Source: Micromonospora chokoriensis
GTDB lineage: Bacteria > Actinomycetota > Actinomycetes > Mycobacteriales > Micromonosporaceae
Assembly (NCBI RefSeq): GCF_000718555.1
Contig: NZ_JOAN01000030.1
Location: 1-55,045 of the forward strand
Direction of reading: 5' to 3'
Length of the DNA: 55,045 nt
Part shown: positions 28,187 through 36,374 of the stretch, one piece after another
How the letters are laid out: every line of letters begins with the position of its first letter
How positions within the stretch are numbered: the first letter of the stretch is position 1
The notes under the pieces: generated by a model
Told to the model about the DNA's origin: nothing
The model's input: only the letters and a program-made list of their open reading frames with translations
Databases searched by the model: none
Position numbers and translations under genes: made by a program

Positions 28187-28364
28187 GCGTCCATCGTGGA
28201 TGCCTCTGTCGATGCCGCGCACGGCGGATCGGCCGGAATCGACCGCGAATTGGGAATTCCGGCACCGATTACGGTCACCCGGGCGGCCTAAACGGAGAGT
28301 GTGCAACCCAGTACGGGGATGGATACGCTTGCGGTTCACATGGCGCGGGTGGCAATCCCTCCGA

Positions 28365-28383
28365 CTGTCCATCAGATGGACAG
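28365..28383. promoter_or_regulatory. Palindrome in the STAND gene promoter region
   Basis: Perfect 8-bp arms CTGTCCAT and ATGGACAG with a 3-nt centre, 51 bp before the TTG start. It could be a dimer-binding operator; nothing else supports this. Confidence 0.4.
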
Positions 28384-28433
28384 GATCTTTCGCCACCGGC
28401 CCATTGCGAATTCGCCACCGAAGGGGGACCGCA

Positions 28434-30617
28434 TTGACTGCGGACGTTCCACCCGAGGATGCCGGCGTGCCTCGGCCTGCGTACGACCGACCGAGTCGTG
28501 TCTCCGTCGATCCACCGCTCGGGCGACTGGACTGCCCGCTGCACGGGCGCGACGACCTGATCGACGAGATCGTGCAGCCGGGGGAGGTCGCCACGGACCG
28601 ACCTCCGGTGCACATCCTGTGCGGAATGGGCGGCTCCGGCAAGAGCCACGTCGCACTGGAGATCGCCCGCCGTGCCCGAGCTGGCGGCCGGACGGTCTGG
28701 TGGGTGCAGGCGGGACGGCTCAACTCCGGAATGCGGGAGGTGGTCAGCCAGCTCGGCGCGTCGGAGACCCAGGTCGACCAGGCCTGGGCCGGGATGATCA
28801 GTGCCACCGACCTGGTGTGGCGCTACCTCAACCAGGCCGCGCAGCCCTGGCTGTTGATCTTCGACAGCGCGGACGAACCCGCCACGCTGGGCCCCACCGA
28901 CGGGGTGCTCGCCGACGGCACCGGTTGGCTGCGCCGCCCGGAGGCCGACGACGGCATGGTCATCGTGACCACCCGGGATGGCAACCGGGCAACCTGGGGC
29001 ACCTGGTCGACGCTGCACCAGGTACGCCCGCTCGACGCAGACGCCGGCGCCCAGGTGCTGATCGACCGGGCCGGCGCACAGGCCGGTGACCTGGCCGACG
29101 CCCGGGAGCTGGCCCGTGAGCTGGGCGGCCTGCCCCTCGCCCTGCGGGCGGCCGGCAACTACCTGCGGTCGGTCAACGCCAGCCCGGTCTGGCGCGGCAC
29201 CTCGACCATCACCACCTTCGCCGAATACCGCAGCGCCGTGCAGCGTCGGTTCCGCTCACCGCGCGACGCCGCCGACGTCGACCTCGACGAGTCCCTCGGC
29301 CTGGAGATCGTCCGCGAGGTCGACGACCTCTCACTGGATCTGCTGGCCCGCCGCCAGCTCCAACAGAGCCGGCCGCTGCTCAACGTGCTGGCCTGCCTGA
29401 GCGTCTCCCCGGTGCCCTACGAGGTGGTGCTCAAACCGGCCATCCTGGCCCAGTCGCCACTCTTCAAAGGGCTCACCGCCCGGCAGCGGGTGAAGGTGCT
29501 GGAGGGCATCGGCAACCTCGCCCTGGTCGACTTCGACGTCGTGGAGGAGGTCACCGACCCGGCGTTCGCCCACGTGCTGTCGCTGCACCCGCTGGTGCAC
29601 GCGATGTTCCGCGACCGCGACGAGGTCCGTGAGCAGATCGCCGACTACCACGGGCTGGTCATGAAGCTGCTGCTCGCCGCCACCGAGGGGCAGAGCCCGG
29701 ACGACTCGGCGGCCTGGGCCAACTGGGATGTGCTGGTGCCGCACCTGGTCGAGGCCGTGCGGGGATACCTCGTGCCGCAGAGACACAAACACGACCCCGA
29801 GACGGTACGCCGCGCGCTGGAGCTGGCCCGACTCACCGCCCGCTACCTCATCGCGATCGGTCTACCCGGCTCGGCCTTCGACATCCTGGAGCCGATCGTG
29901 CGCGGTTGCGCCGCGTACGACCACGACCTGGACCGGCCACAGGTGCTGGCGCTGCGCCACGAGCTGGGCCGCACCTGGCTGGAACGCAACCAGCCGGAGA
30001 TGGCCGACCGGGTCCTGCGCGAGGTGATCGCCGACCGCACCAGGGTGCTGGGCAGCGACGACGCCGACACCCTCGCGAGCCGGCACAAGCTCACCAAGGC
30101 GATCATGGCCCAGCGGCAGTGGCCGGAGGCCGAGTTGGAGCTGCGGCAGATCGTCGCCGCCGAGGACCAGGTCCGGGGCCCGGAACACTGGGACACCATG
30201 ATCGTGCGGCACAGCCTCGCGCTGGCCGTGCTCGCCCAGCAACGGGCACCCGAGGCCGAGGAGATGCTGCACGCCATCCTGGAGGTCCGCTACCGGCTGT
30301 GGCCGCTCAACCAACCGGAGACCTGGCAGGCCCGGCACACGCTGGCCCGGTGCATGCAGGCGCAGGGCCGGCTCGCCGAGGCGGAAGCCGAACTGCGGGC
30401 CACCCTGGCCACCGTGGAACCCCGGCACGGCGATCGCAGCGAGGTGCTCGCCATCCGGTCCACCCTGGCCCTGGTGCTCCTGCTCGAAGAACAGGTCGAC
30501 GCGGCGATCGAGGTGTACGAGCAGTTGCTCGCCGATCGCCGGCGACTCCTCGGGGACACCCACCTGGACACCCTCCAGGTGGAGCACGCGCTGCGCCGGC
30601 TACGCACCGGCGGCTGA
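28434..30617 (+). CDS. STAND NTPase: NB-ARC-like domain with C-terminal TPRs
   Basis: 727 aa. The P-loop CGMGGSGKSHVALEIARRA lies near 61-80, Walker B as WLLIFDSADEP near 141, and the NB-ARC GLPL motif as GGLPLALRAAGNYL near 232. From about residue 500 repeated ~42-residue helical pairs appear (with LGRTWLERNQPEMADRVLRE, LTKAIMAQRQWPEAELELRQ), matching TPRs. STAND proteins switch between ADP and ATP states when the repeats bind a ligand. There is no visible N-terminal effector domain, unlike classical toxins of this class. The TTG start has AAGGGGGA 5 bases upstream; the GTG at VPRPAYDRPS is a close alternative. Confidence 0.85.
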   Translation: MTADVPPEDAGVPRPAYDRPSRVSVDPPLGRLDCPLHGRDDLIDEIVQPGEVATDRPPVHILCGMGGSGKSHVALEIARRARAGGRTVWWVQAGRLNSGMREVVSQLGASETQVDQAWAGMISATDLVWRYLNQAAQPWLLIFDSADEPATLGPTDGVLADGTGWLRRPEADDGMVIVTTRDGNRATWGTWSTLHQVRPLDADAGAQVLIDRAGAQAGDLADARELARELGGLPLALRAAGNYLRSVNASPVWRGTSTITTFAEYRSAVQRRFRSPRDAADVDLDESLGLEIVREVDDLSLDLLARRQLQQSRPLLNVLACLSVSPVPYEVVLKPAILAQSPLFKGLTARQRVKVLEGIGNLALVDFDVVEEVTDPAFAHVLSLHPLVHAMFRDRDEVREQIADYHGLVMKLLLAATEGQSPDDSAAWANWDVLVPHLVEAVRGYLVPQRHKHDPETVRRALELARLTARYLIAIGLPGSAFDILEPIVRGCAAYDHDLDRPQVLALRHELGRTWLERNQPEMADRVLREVIADRTRVLGSDDADTLASRHKLTKAIMAQRQWPEAELELRQIVAAEDQVRGPEHWDTMIVRHSLALAVLAQQRAPEAEEMLHAILEVRYRLWPLNQPETWQARHTLARCMQAQGRLAEAEAELRATLATVEPRHGDRSEVLAIRSTLALVLLLEEQVDAAIEVYEQLLADRRRLLGDTHLDTLQVEHALRRLRTGG

Positions 30618-30621
30618 CCGG

Positions 30622-31563
30622 TCAGTGCGGTGCGGCCGGCCCAAGGTCGCTCGGGTCGGTGTTGCCGCCGCAGATGATCACTGCCACTCGCTCACCCGGC
30701 TGCGGCACGTACGCGCCACCGACAAGCGCGGCCAGCGCCGCGGCGCCACCCAACTCGGCGGCGACCCGCAGCTCCGACCAGAGCAGTCGACGCGCTCGCA
30801 CCAGGTCCTCGTCACGGACCAGCACGGAGACCACCTCGGTCCGGCGGGCGGTGTCGAAGGCGATCTCGCCAATCCGCCGGGCGCCCAGCGAATCGGTGGC
30901 GATGCCGCCCACCTCGATGTCGACCGGCCGGCCCGCCTTGAGGGCCGAGTGCAGGGTGGGGATCTGCTCGGGCTCGACCGCGACGACGCGTACCGAACCT
31001 TCGAACCAACTGGCGATGCCGGACACCAACCCGCCGCCACCGACCGCCACCAGCACGGTGTCGATCCCGTCCACCTGCCGCTCCAGCTCCCGGCCGACGG
31101 TGCCCTGCCCGGCCACCACCTCCGGCTGGTCGTACGCGTGCACGACCAACGCGCCGGTCTCCGCCGCCCGCTGGGTGCTCGCCGCCAACGCCTCGGCGTA
31201 GTGCTGGCCCACCTGGCGCACCTGAGCGCCCAGCCCGGCCAACCGCTGCACCTTCACCGGCGAGGCGGTGACCGGCACGAAGACCTCCGCCGGCACGCCC
31301 AGCGACCGGGCCGCGTACGCGACGGCGAGGCCATGGTTGCCACCCGATGCGGCGATCACTCCGGCCGAGGGCAACGACCCCTGGAGCATCCGGTTGAACG
31401 CGCCACGCGGCTTGAACGAGCCGGTGTGCTGGTGCAACTCCAACTTGAGGCTGAGCTGACCGGGCACGCCCAGATCGGCACCGTCGACGGCGATGACCGG
31501 GGTTTCCCGGACCCGCCCCTCGACGAGAGCCGCAGCCGCCTCGACGTCGTTTCTGTCCACCAT
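30622..31563 (-). CDS. PLP-dependent threonine/serine dehydratase-like enzyme
   Basis: 313 aa. Fold-type II PLP enzyme: the Schiff-base Lys is in HTGSFKPRGAFN near residue 48, the amino-acid-binding loop is ASGGNHGLAVAYAARS, and the phosphate-binding loop is VAVGGGGLVSGIA. Like threonine/serine ammonia-lyases, it lacks the ACT domain of biosynthetic IlvA. The start is the ATG at MVDRNDV. It is 16 bp downstream of the 2OG-oxygenase gene and likely co-transcribed. Length of about 310 aa fits catabolic dehydratases or serine racemases. Confidence 0.9.
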   Translation of the reverse strand: MVDRNDVEAAAALVEGRVRETPVIAVDGADLGVPGQLSLKLELHQHTGSFKPRGAFNRMLQGSLPSAGVIAASGGNHGLAVAYAARSLGVPAEVFVPVTASPVKVQRLAGLGAQVRQVGQHYAEALAASTQRAAETGALVVHAYDQPEVVAGQGTVGRELERQVDGIDTVLVAVGGGGLVSGIASWFEGSVRVVAVEPEQIPTLHSALKAGRPVDIEVGGIATDSLGARRIGEIAFDTARRTEVVSVLVRDEDLVRARRLLWSELRVAAELGGAAALAALVGGAYVPQPGERVAVIICGGNTDPSDLGPAAPH

Positions 31564-31579
31564 GGGGAAACGCCCTTCA

Positions 31580-32380
31580 CTACGACCAGAGGGCCAGTCG
31601 ACCATCGTCGGTGAGCCCGACGAAACATCCTATGGAGATCCGTCGGCCATCCGACGCGGGACGCACCGTGTGGTAGTGCCGCGGATCAAACAGAAAGCCC
31701 TCCCCGAGCGTGGGGCGCAGCGTCAACGACTGCGCGTCGGCGGCCACCGACTCCTGAAAGCCGTACCCACCGGGAATCCGCAGCTCCTCGTCGTTCGGCT
31801 GCCAGCGCCGCCGCCACAGCACGGTCTCACCACCGGCCGGCGGCACCCGGATGTAGATGTTGAACGCCAACTGCGCCACCACCTCGCCGTCGAGCAACCG
31901 ACCCGCGTACTCCCGGACCGCGTCGTCGAAGTGCACCTGGAGCCCCGCGTTGATCTCCCGGACGACGCCGACGTGCATCTCCCGACGCTGCCGCCGCCCG
32001 GCAGCGACGTCCGGCCAGGCACCTCGGAACGCGTCCAGGCACAGGTCCCGGGGCGAATCCGGTAGGCCCAGCGTCGACCAGCTCTTCTCGGCCGCGCGGG
32101 CGGCGTCCCAGTAGTCCTCGCGGAGTTCACCGGCGGCCCGATGGTCGTTGATGGCCGGGCCGAACTTGGCCACGACGGGAAAGACCCGGCTCTCGTCGTA
32201 GCGGTCCATCGGCGCGTTCGCGAGCGCCGCGGTGATCGCCTGACAGCGGGCCGCGGAGAGCAACCCCGGCACCCGGACGGCGGCCAACCGCCCCGCGATG
32301 AGCCCGGCGACATCCGCACGGGTGATCGACTCTGCTTCTACGGCAACGAACAAGGGATCGATCCTGCTCGAATGCTGCAC
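31580..32380 (-). CDS. Putative 2OG-Fe(II) oxygenase
   Basis: 266 aa. The iron-binding facial triad is suggested by LQVHFDDAVREY (HxD near 147) and a distal His-Arg in FDPRHYHTVRPASDGRRISI (near 236). The central AQLAFNIYIRVPPAGGETVL is typical of the jelly-roll. The GTG at VQHSSRIDPLF is chosen because GGGAGG stands 6 bases before it; earlier in-frame starts would add 14 to 20 residues. Its substrate is unknown; the neighbouring PLP enzyme suggests a free amino acid or peptide. Confidence 0.7.
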   Translation of the reverse strand: MQHSSRIDPLFVAVEAESITRADVAGLIAGRLAAVRVPGLLSAARCQAITAALANAPMDRYDESRVFPVVAKFGPAINDHRAAGELREDYWDAARAAEKSWSTLGLPDSPRDLCLDAFRGAWPDVAAGRRQRREMHVGVVREINAGLQVHFDDAVREYAGRLLDGEVVAQLAFNIYIRVPPAGGETVLWRRRWQPNDEELRIPGGYGFQESVAADAQSLTLRPTLGEGFLFDPRHYHTVRPASDGRRISIGCFVGLTDDGRLALWS

Positions 32381-32636
32381 GGCGGTCCTCCCGTAACGAA
32401 GATCCCTCACCGAACTTGTCACGCCCCCCGATCCGCGCACCGTGCAATGTACAAACCTCCAGCAAGGCGCGGTTCCACAGATCCACGCGGGATGGCGCGG
32501 CCGCCGCTACCATCGGCGCAACCGGGGTACGCGACACCGAGCCGTACGGCGGGCGCTTTCCACCGATCGGAGAATGGTGACGTTTCCCGGCGTGACAGAT
32601 GATGCGACTAGTTCGAACGCTGACAAGGAGTTCGAG

Positions 32637-32822
32637 ATGGCAGGCGCCGGCCCGACCGATCTTGACATGCACGTCGATCGCCTGGAAATGGCGCGTCGAA
32701 TAGCCCGAGAAATGATCGAGTCGGACCATCAGGCTCTGGAGCTCGCCGTACGGCAGCGCCCGCAGTGCTGGTCCCGCCGCCCCGCCGGCCACGGCGGTCG
32801 GCCCGACGCCCTCGCGGGCTGA
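32637..32822 (+). CDS. 61-aa small protein divergent from the oxygenase
   Basis: The ATG has AAGGAG 6 bases upstream, an unusually strong ribosome site. The product begins MAGAGPTDLDMHVDRLEM, is helical and charged in its first 40 residues, and ends with an Arg/Gly-rich part holding one Cys and one Trp (RPQCWSRRPAG). No family is recognised. It could be a small regulator or a modified-peptide precursor, but no Cys-rich core or modifying radical enzyme is present. An earlier ATG in the same frame is possible. Part of the end may be chance. Confidence 0.5.
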   Translation: MAGAGPTDLDMHVDRLEMARRIAREMIESDHQALELAVRQRPQCWSRRPAGHGGRPDALAG

Positions 32823-32865
32823 CCCACCAGAGGACCCCGGGCGTCAAGCGCATCACTCGACAGCG

Positions 32866-33261
32866 TCAGGCCGGCCACGCCTGGACGATGTCGTCAGGTC
32901 CCCAGACCAGGTCCACGGCCTCGGCCGGGAGGTCGACTCCGGAGCGGCTGACCACGATCAGGCCGCTGACACCGGGCTGGAAACCAGGGATCAGCGGGGC
33001 GTGACGCCGCAGTTCGTCGAGATGGTGCCGGTCGAACGGGCCGTCCTGCCATTCGATGGAACCGGCGAAGGCGATGCGGGAAGCGATCGGAGCCCGATCG
33101 GCTCCGACAAGATCGATCTCTGGGTTGCACTGCCGATTCCACCAGCCGCCGACTTCCCACGCGTCGGTCCAGGGCAGGCCGTCGGCGCCTGCGGAGATGG
33201 CGAGCGCATCGCGGATGATTTGTGGCAGAGGCGCTGCGCCGGGCGCGTCACGACGCGGGGT
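32866..33261 (-). pseudogene. C-terminal remnant of an archaeal-type (DUF234) ATPase
   Basis: On the minus strand an open frame without a start encodes WEVGGWWNRQCNPEIDLVGA, then IAFAGSIEWQDGPFDRHHLD and GLIVVSRSGVDLPAEAVDLV before a stop. This is the nuclease-like C-terminal domain of AAA ATPases with DUF234. A stop codon closes the frame upstream at 33262-33264. The middle of the same kind of gene survives at 35070-35336, so a 1.8-kb insert and a deletion have broken one gene. Decayed, no product expected. Confidence 0.75.
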
Positions 33262-33286
33262 TCACCCGACGTCTCGTGCTGGTCTG

Positions 33287-33664
33287 CTACCTGGCGCGCT
33301 GAAGTGGTGTCGACGCTTCGCGCGCGTCGAGGAGTTCCTCCCAGTGTTCCTCTGCCCAGGCGCACATGGTGGCCATTGGTTCGAGCATGCTGCGGCCGAG
33401 TGGGGTCAGGTCGTACTCGACGCGGCGTGCTCGATCGAGGTGGGTGATGCGCTGGATCAGGCCGTCTCGTTCGAGTGCCCGCAATGACTTGGTGAGCGCC
33501 TTCGCGGTGATGCCACGCAGCGGGATGCGAAGCTCCGAGAATCTTCGGGTCCCGTGTTCCAGGCAGCGGATGATCATGCCGGCCCATTTGTCGCCTACGC
33601 GGATCGGTGACAGGTCGGACGGGCAGACCGGGTCGAACATGTCCGGGTCCAATGGCGCGTTCAC
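33287..33664 (-). CDS. HxlR-family winged-helix regulator
   Basis: 125-aa DNA-binding protein. Family signature features: PVCPSDLSPIRVGDKWAGMI with the conserved Cys, and the wing GITAKALTKSLRALERDGLI followed by RVEYDLTPLGRSMLEP. The GTG at VNAPLDP is chosen, as homology begins 10 residues later. HxlR regulators often sense aldehydes, quinones or redox signals and control a divergent oxidoreductase, as here: the NAD(P)-dependent oxidoreductase starts 103 bp away on the other strand. Confidence 0.88.
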   Translation of the reverse strand: MNAPLDPDMFDPVCPSDLSPIRVGDKWAGMIIRCLEHGTRRFSELRIPLRGITAKALTKSLRALERDGLIQRITHLDRARRVEYDLTPLGRSMLEPMATMCAWAEEHWEELLDAREASTPLQRAR

Positions 33665-33680
33665 GGCGTCTACCGTAGTT

Positions 33681-33698
33681 GGTATCCGATCGGAAACC
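33681..33698. promoter_or_regulatory. Candidate HxlR operator
   Basis: Near-perfect 18-bp palindrome GGTATCCGATCGGAAACC (one mismatched pair) in the short divergent region between the HxlR gene and its likely target. Position and symmetry suggest autoregulation. Confidence 0.45.
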
Positions 33699-33766
33699 AC
33701 GCCGCTGGCTACGGTCACCGTCGGTGGTCGGCGATCCGGGCCGACCGAGAGAGGCGTGGTGTTGCT

Positions 33767-34402
33767 ATGGGCAAGATTGTGGTTTTTGGCGCGGGTGGTC
33801 GGGCCGGCCGGGCGGCCGTTGCCGAGGCGCGCCAGCGTGGCCACCAGGTCACCGCCGTGGTGCGTGAACCAGGCAAGCACGGCAGCCTGACGGGCGACGA
33901 AGTGCGCGTCGTCGCCGGTGACGTGACCGACACCGCCAGTGTCGCCCAAGCGGCCGAGGGACACGACGCCGCGATCAGCGCGGTCTACGACGCCGCAACC
34001 GAGCCCGGCGCGTTCTTCACCGGCGCCGCCCGGGCACTCCTCCACGGACTGCCCCGAGCGGGCGTCGGACGGCTGCTCGTCGTTGGCCTGGCGTCAGTAC
34101 TGAAGAACGCCTCCGGAACGGTACTGATGGACACGCCCGGCTACCCGCAGGAATACCGATCGTTCTACCTCGCGCACGCGGCCGGAGCGGACGTGCTGCG
34201 CACCGCGACCAACGGGCTGGACTGGCTGATCGTCAGCCCTGCCGGTGACTTCGACCACGACGGAGTACGCACCGGACGGTACCGTACCAACACCGCCGAT
34301 GCGGACAGTCGCATCTCGTACCCCGACTTCGCCGTCGCATTGCTTGACGAGATCGACACGCCCAAACACGACAGGACGCACCTGGGCGTCGAGGCCTGCT
34401 GA
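33767..34402 (+). CDS. NAD(P)-dependent oxidoreductase (NmrA/SDR-like)
   Basis: 211 aa. Atypical short-chain oxidoreductase: the dinucleotide loop is VVFGAGGRAGRAAVAEARQR (GxGxxG) near the N-terminus, then VRVVAGDVTDTASVAQA. It lacks the classical YxxxK pair in a clear form (TPGYPQEYRSFYLAHAAGAD holds the equivalent region). Such proteins reduce or sense NADPH, quinones or flavins. It is divergent from the HxlR gene and overlaps the next gene by one base (TGATG), so it is probably co-regulated with it. Confidence 0.85.
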   Translation: MGKIVVFGAGGRAGRAAVAEARQRGHQVTAVVREPGKHGSLTGDEVRVVAGDVTDTASVAQAAEGHDAAISAVYDAATEPGAFFTGAARALLHGLPRAGVGRLLVVGLASVLKNASGTVLMDTPGYPQEYRSFYLAHAAGADVLRTATNGLDWLIVSPAGDFDHDGVRTGRYRTNTADADSRISYPDFAVALLDEIDTPKHDRTHLGVEAC

Positions 34403-34824
34403 TGACCGAGGAGATTTTCGACAGCCCGAACACCTGGGTGGCCGAGCATATCCGTCGTTTTGTCGAGACCAACGGCAATGCCAGACCAGGCGTGAACGAT
34501 CTGTTGTTGACCACCCGGGGACGCAGATCGGGAAAGCTGCGTCGCACCGCGCTGGTCTACGCCCGAGACGGTGAACGCTACGTGTTGGCCGCGTCCAACG
34601 CCGGAGCCGACCGGCATCCCGCCTGGTACCTCAACCTTGTTGTCGATCCCAACGTCACGGTGCAGATCGGTGCACACGCCTTCATAGCGAAGGCACGAAC
34701 CGTAACGGCGGAGGAGAAACCCAGACTGTGGGGGTTGATGGTCGCGACGATGCCGGCCTACCAGGGCTACCAGGAGGCGACCAGCAGGGACATTCCGATA
34801 GTCATCATCGAACGTGAAGGATGA
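34402..34824 (+). CDS. Deazaflavin (F420)-dependent nitroreductase family protein
   Basis: 140 aa, the compact split-barrel Ddn/DUF385 fold found in F420-using actinobacteria. Features: LLTTRGRRSGKLRRTALVYA (the basic loop that binds the phosphate of F420) and the motif ASNAGADRHPAWYLNLV. It reduces quinones or nitro compounds with F420H2. It is coupled to the upstream NAD(P) oxidoreductase. Together with the HxlR regulator it makes a redox-stress module. Confidence 0.9.
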   Translation: MTEEIFDSPNTWVAEHIRRFVETNGNARPGVNDLLLTTRGRRSGKLRRTALVYARDGERYVLAASNAGADRHPAWYLNLVVDPNVTVQIGAHAFIAKARTVTAEEKPRLWGLMVATMPAYQGYQEATSRDIPIVIIEREG

Positions 34825-35069
34825 TCGACCTGACACGCGAGCGTCCAGGACGGATTGGTTAAGTTCGGCTGAGCGCGCTGCGCAGCTCGTCACCATGCGT
34901 GAGCGGAGGGCCTTCCGGCCGCGACTAAGCCGTCGCAACCGACGGTGGTGCAAAGTCGCGAACGTCAGGACCAGCAAGGTATTGCTGGCGCCGCGGCCAG
35001 AAGTTGCGCGGCATTACCTGTGGGCAGAGGGTAAAAACTCGCACACCTTGGCCGGAACGTGTGCGTTTT
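34825..35069. other. Intergenic region, nothing recognised
   Basis: About 245 bp with no supported gene. It is the far side of the inserted redox module before the ATPase remnant begins. Its base content is lower in GC than the neighbouring genes. Confidence 0.5.
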
Positions 35070-35336
35070 ATTGAACGGGCCGAGGACCATGTTCGTGGCC
35101 CTGCCGTAGAACGGGCGGTCGTACTCGGAGAACCGCTGCATCATGTGCAGATCACTGCCGAGCAGCAGCAGTAGCACTGGCTTGTTGGAGATGAGCCGGT
35201 CCCAGGCAACCTGAAGGTGCCCGTCGAACGTCGCGTCCTGCTCGGAGATCCAGGGCAGTTCGTCGAGGACAACCACAGTCGGCGTATCGGGCAGGACACC
35301 CGCCAGGACCCGCAGCATGTCTCCCCAGCCACCTGC
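35070..35336 (-). pseudogene. Central remnant of the same DUF234-type ATPase
   Basis: Minus-strand frame encoding TPTVVVLDELPWISEQDATF (Walker B), then WDRLISNKPVLLLLLGSDLH and YDRPFYGRATNMVLGPFN, all typical of the central part of archaeal-type AAA ATPases. After PFN homology stops. Upstream, the P-loop half is absent: reading back 15 or so codons meets a TGA in frame. It points the same way as the C-terminal remnant at 32866-33261, and lies in the order expected for one gene. Confidence 0.72.
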
Positions 35337-35537
35337 CGGCGACCGCGGATGGCGACAAGATCAGTCTACCTAAAGCCGTGGGCGGCTATGGTCCGCAGGC
35401 AGAGGGCGTGACGCTTCTCCTGCCGGCGGCATTGATCCAGTTCGTGAAAGTCCTCGACGGAATCGGATGAGACAGCGGCTCCCGCGCCGATTCGATCGGG
35501 GGCTGACCCCACTCGCGCAACAGCGGATACTTCGCTC

Positions 35538-35882
35538 ATGACTCTCGCACCGTCACGCACTCATCTCGTTGACGCGCGCTCATCCTTCTTGGTGCTGGTC
35601 GGCTGGTACGTCGCCGTTGTCGTGTCGTTCGGCCTGTTCCTCAGCACGCTTTCCGGGTCGGTCCCGGCTGGCTGCGGCGAGGTATGCGATTCCGAACGGT
35701 CGCGGGCGCTGCTCTTCGGGCTCTACACGGCTACGCCCGCGCTGTTCCTCGCGCTGCTGGTCAGCCTGGCAATGCTCGCGGGCCTCGTCGCCCGTACCCG
35801 GATCCGCTCGTCGGCCGTGCTGGGCAGCCTGTCCGCGGTGCTTCCGCTGGCCGTGTGCGGACTCCTCATCGCCAGCCTCTGA
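35538..35882 (+). CDS. Small three-helix membrane protein, unknown function
   Basis: 114 aa with three hydrophobic helices: LVLVGWYVAVVVSFGLFL, LYTATPALFLALLVSLAMLA and LSAVLPLAVCGLLIASL. A loop between the first two has two Cys (CGEVC). No named family is recognised. Codon use is chromosomal. It follows the ATPase remnant by about 200 bp. Confidence 0.65.
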   Translation: MTLAPSRTHLVDARSSFLVLVGWYVAVVVSFGLFLSTLSGSVPAGCGEVCDSERSRALLFGLYTATPALFLALLVSLAMLAGLVARTRIRSSAVLGSLSAVLPLAVCGLLIASL

Positions 35883-35897
35883 CCGCCGCTGCTCCCA

Positions 35898-36071
35898 TCA
35901 GATCAGCCGCTGGACGCGGACCTTCGGACGCTCGTTACGCAGGTGGCCGTGTTTGTGCTGGCGAATCTGCTCGTCCCAGACGTCCTGGTCGTAGTCGGGG
36001 TCCGGCGGGATCCACTTGTGGGAGCCGTCGCTGTAGTGGAACTTCTCGTCACCCACACGAAGGATGCTCAT
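35898..36071 (-). CDS. 57-aa small protein at the end of a small-gene operon
   Basis: The ATG overlaps the upstream stop by 4 bp (ATGA), as in coupled operons. The product (MSILRVGDEKFHYSDGS) is charged, with DPDYDQDVWDEQIRQHKHGH in the middle; no domain recognised. It is the third gene after two WxCxxC proteins. Confidence 0.6.
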   Translation of the reverse strand: MSILRVGDEKFHYSDGSHKWIPPDPDYDQDVWDEQIRQHKHGHLRNERPKVRVQRLI

Positions 36072-36286
36072 CGGGTCCAACCGAGGAAGCGATAGTGCAG
36101 ATGGCCGGCCGGAACGTGGGCCAGGTCCTGGGCGGCGTCAACCAACTGGGCGGCCAGGTAGAGGGCGAGCGACACCGGCGCCCTGTCGTACTCCGCTTGC
36201 AACTCCTGGCGGCGGGTGCGGCAGGGCCAATCAGCACCACAGCCGCCGCAGGTCCAGCCCGGGGTCATCGGGAGGTGGCTCGTCAT
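36068..36286 (-). CDS. Small WxCxxC protein (paralogue 2)
   Basis: 72 aa. Starts MTSHLPMTPGWTCGGCGADW, giving WTCxxC then WPC, possibly a small metal site. The later part, SLALYLAAQLVDAAQDL, is helical, and the end is HYRFLGWTR. Comparison with the next gene upstream shows the same layout (WxCxxC, WPC, a helical region, then RF-x-x-WTR), so the two are paralogues. Similar genes sit beside XRE regulators in actinomycetes, in my recollection. Function unknown. Confidence 0.65.
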   Translation of the reverse strand: MTSHLPMTPGWTCGGCGADWPCRTRRQELQAEYDRAPVSLALYLAAQLVDAAQDLAHVPAGHLHYRFLGWTR

Positions 36287-36374
36287 CGGGCGCCGCCCTG
36301 ACTCGGCCAGTGACCGCGTATCGCCGCCTGTCGTGGCTTGCTACCGGCCTCGTCGCCCGGGTGGATGCTGCCCA

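Noticed and set aside
32637..32822. Calling the 61-aa gene a RiPP precursor
   Set aside because: Only one Cys, no clear leader/core boundary, and no cyclase, radical SAM or transporter beside it. Kept as an unknown small protein.
32991..33587. 198-codon minus-strand frame spanning the remnant and HxlR gene
   Set aside because: Out of frame with both; the HxlR gene and DUF234-like remnant read in other frames with family motifs.
34814..35074. 86-codon plus-strand frame after the nitroreductase gene
   Set aside because: No ribosome site, no domain, and it overlaps the edge of the ATPase remnant; probably chance.
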